This document shows, piece by piece, positions 62,187 to 64,000 of a stretch of DNA of 64,000 nt; the first letter of the stretch is position 1; the number at the start of each line of letters is the position of its first letter. The notes beneath the pieces are model-generated. The model made no database searches, was not told the origin of the DNA, and worked only from the letters and a program-made list of their open reading frames with translations. Origin of the DNA: [Clostridium] citroniae WAL-17108 (GTDB taxonomy: Bacteria > Bacillota > Clostridia > Lachnospirales > Lachnospiraceae); NCBI RefSeq assembly GCF_000233455.1, contig NZ_JH376421.1, positions 516,073-580,072 of the forward strand. The letters run 5' to 3'. A program made the position numbers and the translations under genes.

Positions 62187-62954
62187 TCATACAACCATCA
62201 AAATCATGTCTCTCAGCTGAGCAAAGTAGAGTTTGCCTTGCGGGGTTATCAGCGTATAGGAGCCGATATGCCCGTGATTGCAGTAGTCTTTGACACAAAA
62301 CAGTCCTTCATTGGCTGGCTTTGCATAGGGCAGTACATTACCGGATGCGGTGCGGTACACAAAACGCTTTTCCAGAAGGAAACGGACAAACCGACGCTCC
62401 GGGACAAGCAACTCTTTGGCGGTGGTGCGGAGGTTGGTACTGTGATTGAGGTCGATGAACAAATCATAAAAGGCTGCCTTACTCTCCAGCAGGGCATTTT
62501 CCTCTCGTAGCGACGCATTTTCTTCCCGCTCAGCAAGCAGCTCGGAGCAGAGCTTTATCAGAGCTTCCGGAGAAGTGGCTATCTCCCACAACTTCTCTTT
62601 TGTGAGATAGGCTCCGTGCTTGCGAATGACAGGTAGAACTTCATCAAACACCCATTGTTCAAACCGTTCCGCTGACGGCAGTTTACTATGGGCGATCAGA
62701 CGATATAGATCACCTTCGGGGATAAAGAGCATTTCGACCATTTGTACCGCGGGGCTTCCATCTGCCTTTTTCCCAGTCTGGACCCCTATGGAACATTTCG
62801 TTCCACCCCTGGTATGGTCGCGGACGGCTTTGCGTGGATTGGTATATCCCAGCGCTGTTGCCACATCTGTACCGCAAAATAATACTTTGCCATTCTGTTC
62901 CAAAGTGCGAATGCTTCCGAACTCTGGACTATTGAAAATTTCAATCTGATTCAT
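62187..62954 (-). CDS. Antirepressor-like protein (BRO N-terminal and KilAC-like)
   Basis: 255 residues, start with AAAGGAGG. BRO-N domain at 1-110 (I-F-N-S-P-E-F-G-S-I-R, F-C-G-T-D-V-A-T-A-L-G-Y-T-N-P-R-K-A-V, L-Y-R-L-I-A-H-S-K-L-P-S-A-E-R-F-E-Q-W-V). A coiled-coil linker (S-L-R-E-E-N-A-L-L-E-S) precedes a KilAC-like domain (T-A-K-E-L-L-V-P-E-R-R-F-V-R-F-L-L). Phage versions relieve repression. In ICEs such genes lie near the replication genes and may control induction. Confidence 0.8.
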   Translation of the reverse strand: MNQIEIFNSPEFGSIRTLEQNGKVLFCGTDVATALGYTNPRKAVRDHTRGGTKCSIGVQTGKKADGSPAVQMVEMLFIPEGDLYRLIAHSKLPSAERFEQWVFDEVLPVIRKHGAYLTKEKLWEIATSPEALIKLCSELLAEREENASLREENALLESKAAFYDLFIDLNHSTNLRTTAKELLVPERRFVRFLLEKRFVYRTASGNVLPYAKPANEGLFCVKDYCNHGHIGSYTLITPQGKLYFAQLRDMILMVV

Positions 62955-62990
62955 GCTGTGCCTCCTTTGGTGTAATACAAAAGCGGCTGA

Positions 62991-63869
62991 TTACCAGCCG
63001 CCTGCGTGCATATCGTGATTTACCAGTGAAGTGTAGTGGTTATTCATGGTGGTAGGAGCGTTGAACAGCACTGCAAGCAGGTACTGCTTGATGTTGTGTA
63101 CCTGGGTGGTGTTCTTTTGCAGACAGTCCATGACAAACTCGATGTGAGAGCTGTCCAGCTTCAAAAAGCGGGAGCGTACAATTTCATGAGGAAAGTCCGC
63201 ACCAGAGATCCGGGTGGTCTTTCGTTTGGCACAGACCGTTTCTACCAACAGCTCTACGATCTCATTCAGGTCATCCAGGTAGAGAGGATAACGCTGCTTC
63301 AGACAATCATACTCGATATTCTCCAAAATCAATTCCCGATAATTTTCTATCTCTGTGACAGACATCGCATCCCTTCCTTTCCGTTCCGGCGGTATTACCG
63401 CCGCTGTTTCCCGGAAGGGAATGGAATCGGTATTTGATCCATGAGTATTTTGTTTTTGGGTATTTGATTTCTTAGTATTTAATTGTGTTGGATTTTCCGG
63501 TAACGGATTTACCGCTGACGGGTTTACCGTTATCGGGTTTTCCGACAACGGCTTATCCAACATCGGTTCTCCCTCGATGGGACGCTCAAAAATGGTATAC
63601 TCATTGGCTGCGAATTTACCAGAAGCATCAGTTGTCTGTCTGCGCCGAATGTATCCGGCTGTTTCAAGCTCATTGACAGCAGAGCGGATTGCATCTTTGC
63701 TTTCTCGATTGATATAGCTGAGTCCTGACAGCGTATAATCCCAGTCATCAGGCAGAGATAACATCTGCGACAAGAGACCCTTTGCCTTCAAAGAAAGTCG
63801 TTTGTCTTTTAGATGAAAATTGCTCATAACCGTGTAATCGCCAGTGCGTTCTACACGAAAAACAGCCAT
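62991..63869 (-). CDS. Replication-initiator-like HTH protein with DUF6017-type C-terminus
   Basis: 292 residues, start with AAAGGAGTG. A winged-helix domain (about 1-95: L-S-L-K-A-K-G-L-L-S-Q-M-L-S-L-P-D-D-W-D-Y, A-I-R-S-A-V-N-E-L-E-T-A-G-Y-I) is followed by a repetitive linker with N-P every five to eight residues (about 103-130). A C-terminal helical domain follows (I-E-N-Y-R-E-L-I, V-M-D-C-L-Q-K-N, I-K-Q-Y-L-L-A-V-L-F-N). It is the usual first gene of Tn1549-like ICE replication modules. Confidence 0.8.
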   Translation of the reverse strand: MAVFRVERTGDYTVMSNFHLKDKRLSLKAKGLLSQMLSLPDDWDYTLSGLSYINRESKDAIRSAVNELETAGYIRRRQTTDASGKFAANEYTIFERPIEGEPMLDKPLSENPITVNPSAVNPLPENPTQLNTKKSNTQKQNTHGSNTDSIPFRETAAVIPPERKGRDAMSVTEIENYRELILENIEYDCLKQRYPLYLDDLNEIVELLVETVCAKRKTTRISGADFPHEIVRSRFLKLDSSHIEFVMDCLQKNTTQVHNIKQYLLAVLFNAPTTMNNHYTSLVNHDMHAGGW

Positions 63870-63897
63870 TTACTTCACTCCTTTCATTTCTCAGGTA

Positions 63898-63931
63898 TGA
63901 AAAAAGCCGCAATTCATAAAAGAATTGTGGC
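63898..63931 (-). terminator. Terminator upstream of the initiator-like gene
   Basis: GCCGCAATTC (63906-63915) and GAATTGTGGC (63922-63931) pair with one G-T; on the minus strand the stem is followed by TTTTTTCAT. It would end a transcript arriving from beyond the window or attenuate the ICE operon. The remaining bases to 64000 show no gene. Confidence 0.65.
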
Positions 63932-64000
63932 AGCGGTTAGGGTCTGTCTGTATCTTTTTTTCTTGCGTCGGTAGGGGCGTTTTGGCATTGGTGGTTTATC

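Noticed and set aside
63480-63560. Possible CRISPR-like repeat array
   Set aside because: Units are short, degenerate, in frame with the protein and without unique spacers; they encode an NP-rich linker.

Overview
The window looks like accessory DNA from a gut-type Clostridia genome (Oscillospiraceae/Lachnospiraceae-like Firmicute). The basis is strong AGGAGG-type ribosome binding sites, a Tn1549-like conjugative backbone (MobC, DUF3849, methylase-helicase giant, CHC2/ArdC-like protein, topoisomerase III, DUF4366, DUF4315, CHAP hydrolase, VirB4, PrgI, VirB6-like, Maff2, VirD4, PcfB) and a tet(W) gene. Almost every gene is on the minus strand. No rRNA, tRNA or CRISPR array was recognised. The species cannot be fixed from the sequence.

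Layout. 1-440: 3' end of an IS30-like transposase and its end repeats. 473-1435: WYL regulator. 1464-16595: a tightly packed, translationally coupled run of about 16 immunity-like genes. These include DUF4261, CbrC, SUMF1-like, DUF6966-like, DUF6881, Imm51-like, DUF4241, DUF5713, DUF2004-like and Imm17-like proteins, and one 1990-residue protein joining DUF4259, DUF2185, two TPR blocks, SUKH, DUF4261 and DUF4253. No toxin gene is visible, so this reads as an orphan 'polyimmunity' island. A promoter and a short Cys-containing leader ORF precede it. 16927-17977: an AT-rich patch with a SLOG/YpsA-like gene and a divergent Xre-type regulator.

18000-64000: an integrative conjugative element (ICE), incomplete at the right. 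It starts with an oriT-like hairpin cluster and a MobA/MobL relaxase. An AbiE toxin-antitoxin operon follows, with an operator palindrome and a coupled third zinc-motif gene. Then come MobC, a 2927-residue methylase-helicase that carries a second gene (TnpV) in another frame, the CHC2/ArdC fusion, topoisomerase III and the type IV secretion genes. The right part holds VirD4, PcfB, an IS110 insertion, an antirepressor-like protein and a replication-initiator-like protein.

Nested in the ICE, at 46297-57472, is an 11.2-kb mobilizable element: large serine recombinase, TnpW, DnaC-like ATPase, replication initiator, MobA/MobL relaxase, MobC, sigma factor, methyltransferase, and tet(W) with its leader peptide and attenuator. 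It lies inside the ICE's Maff2 membrane-protein gene. The two halves of that gene flank the insert at matching GCAAA copies, and joining them restores a 72-residue protein. The same oriT-like motif occurs beside the relaxase of both elements. Together the region is a layered mobile platform carrying defence or immunity cargo, tetracycline resistance and transfer functions.
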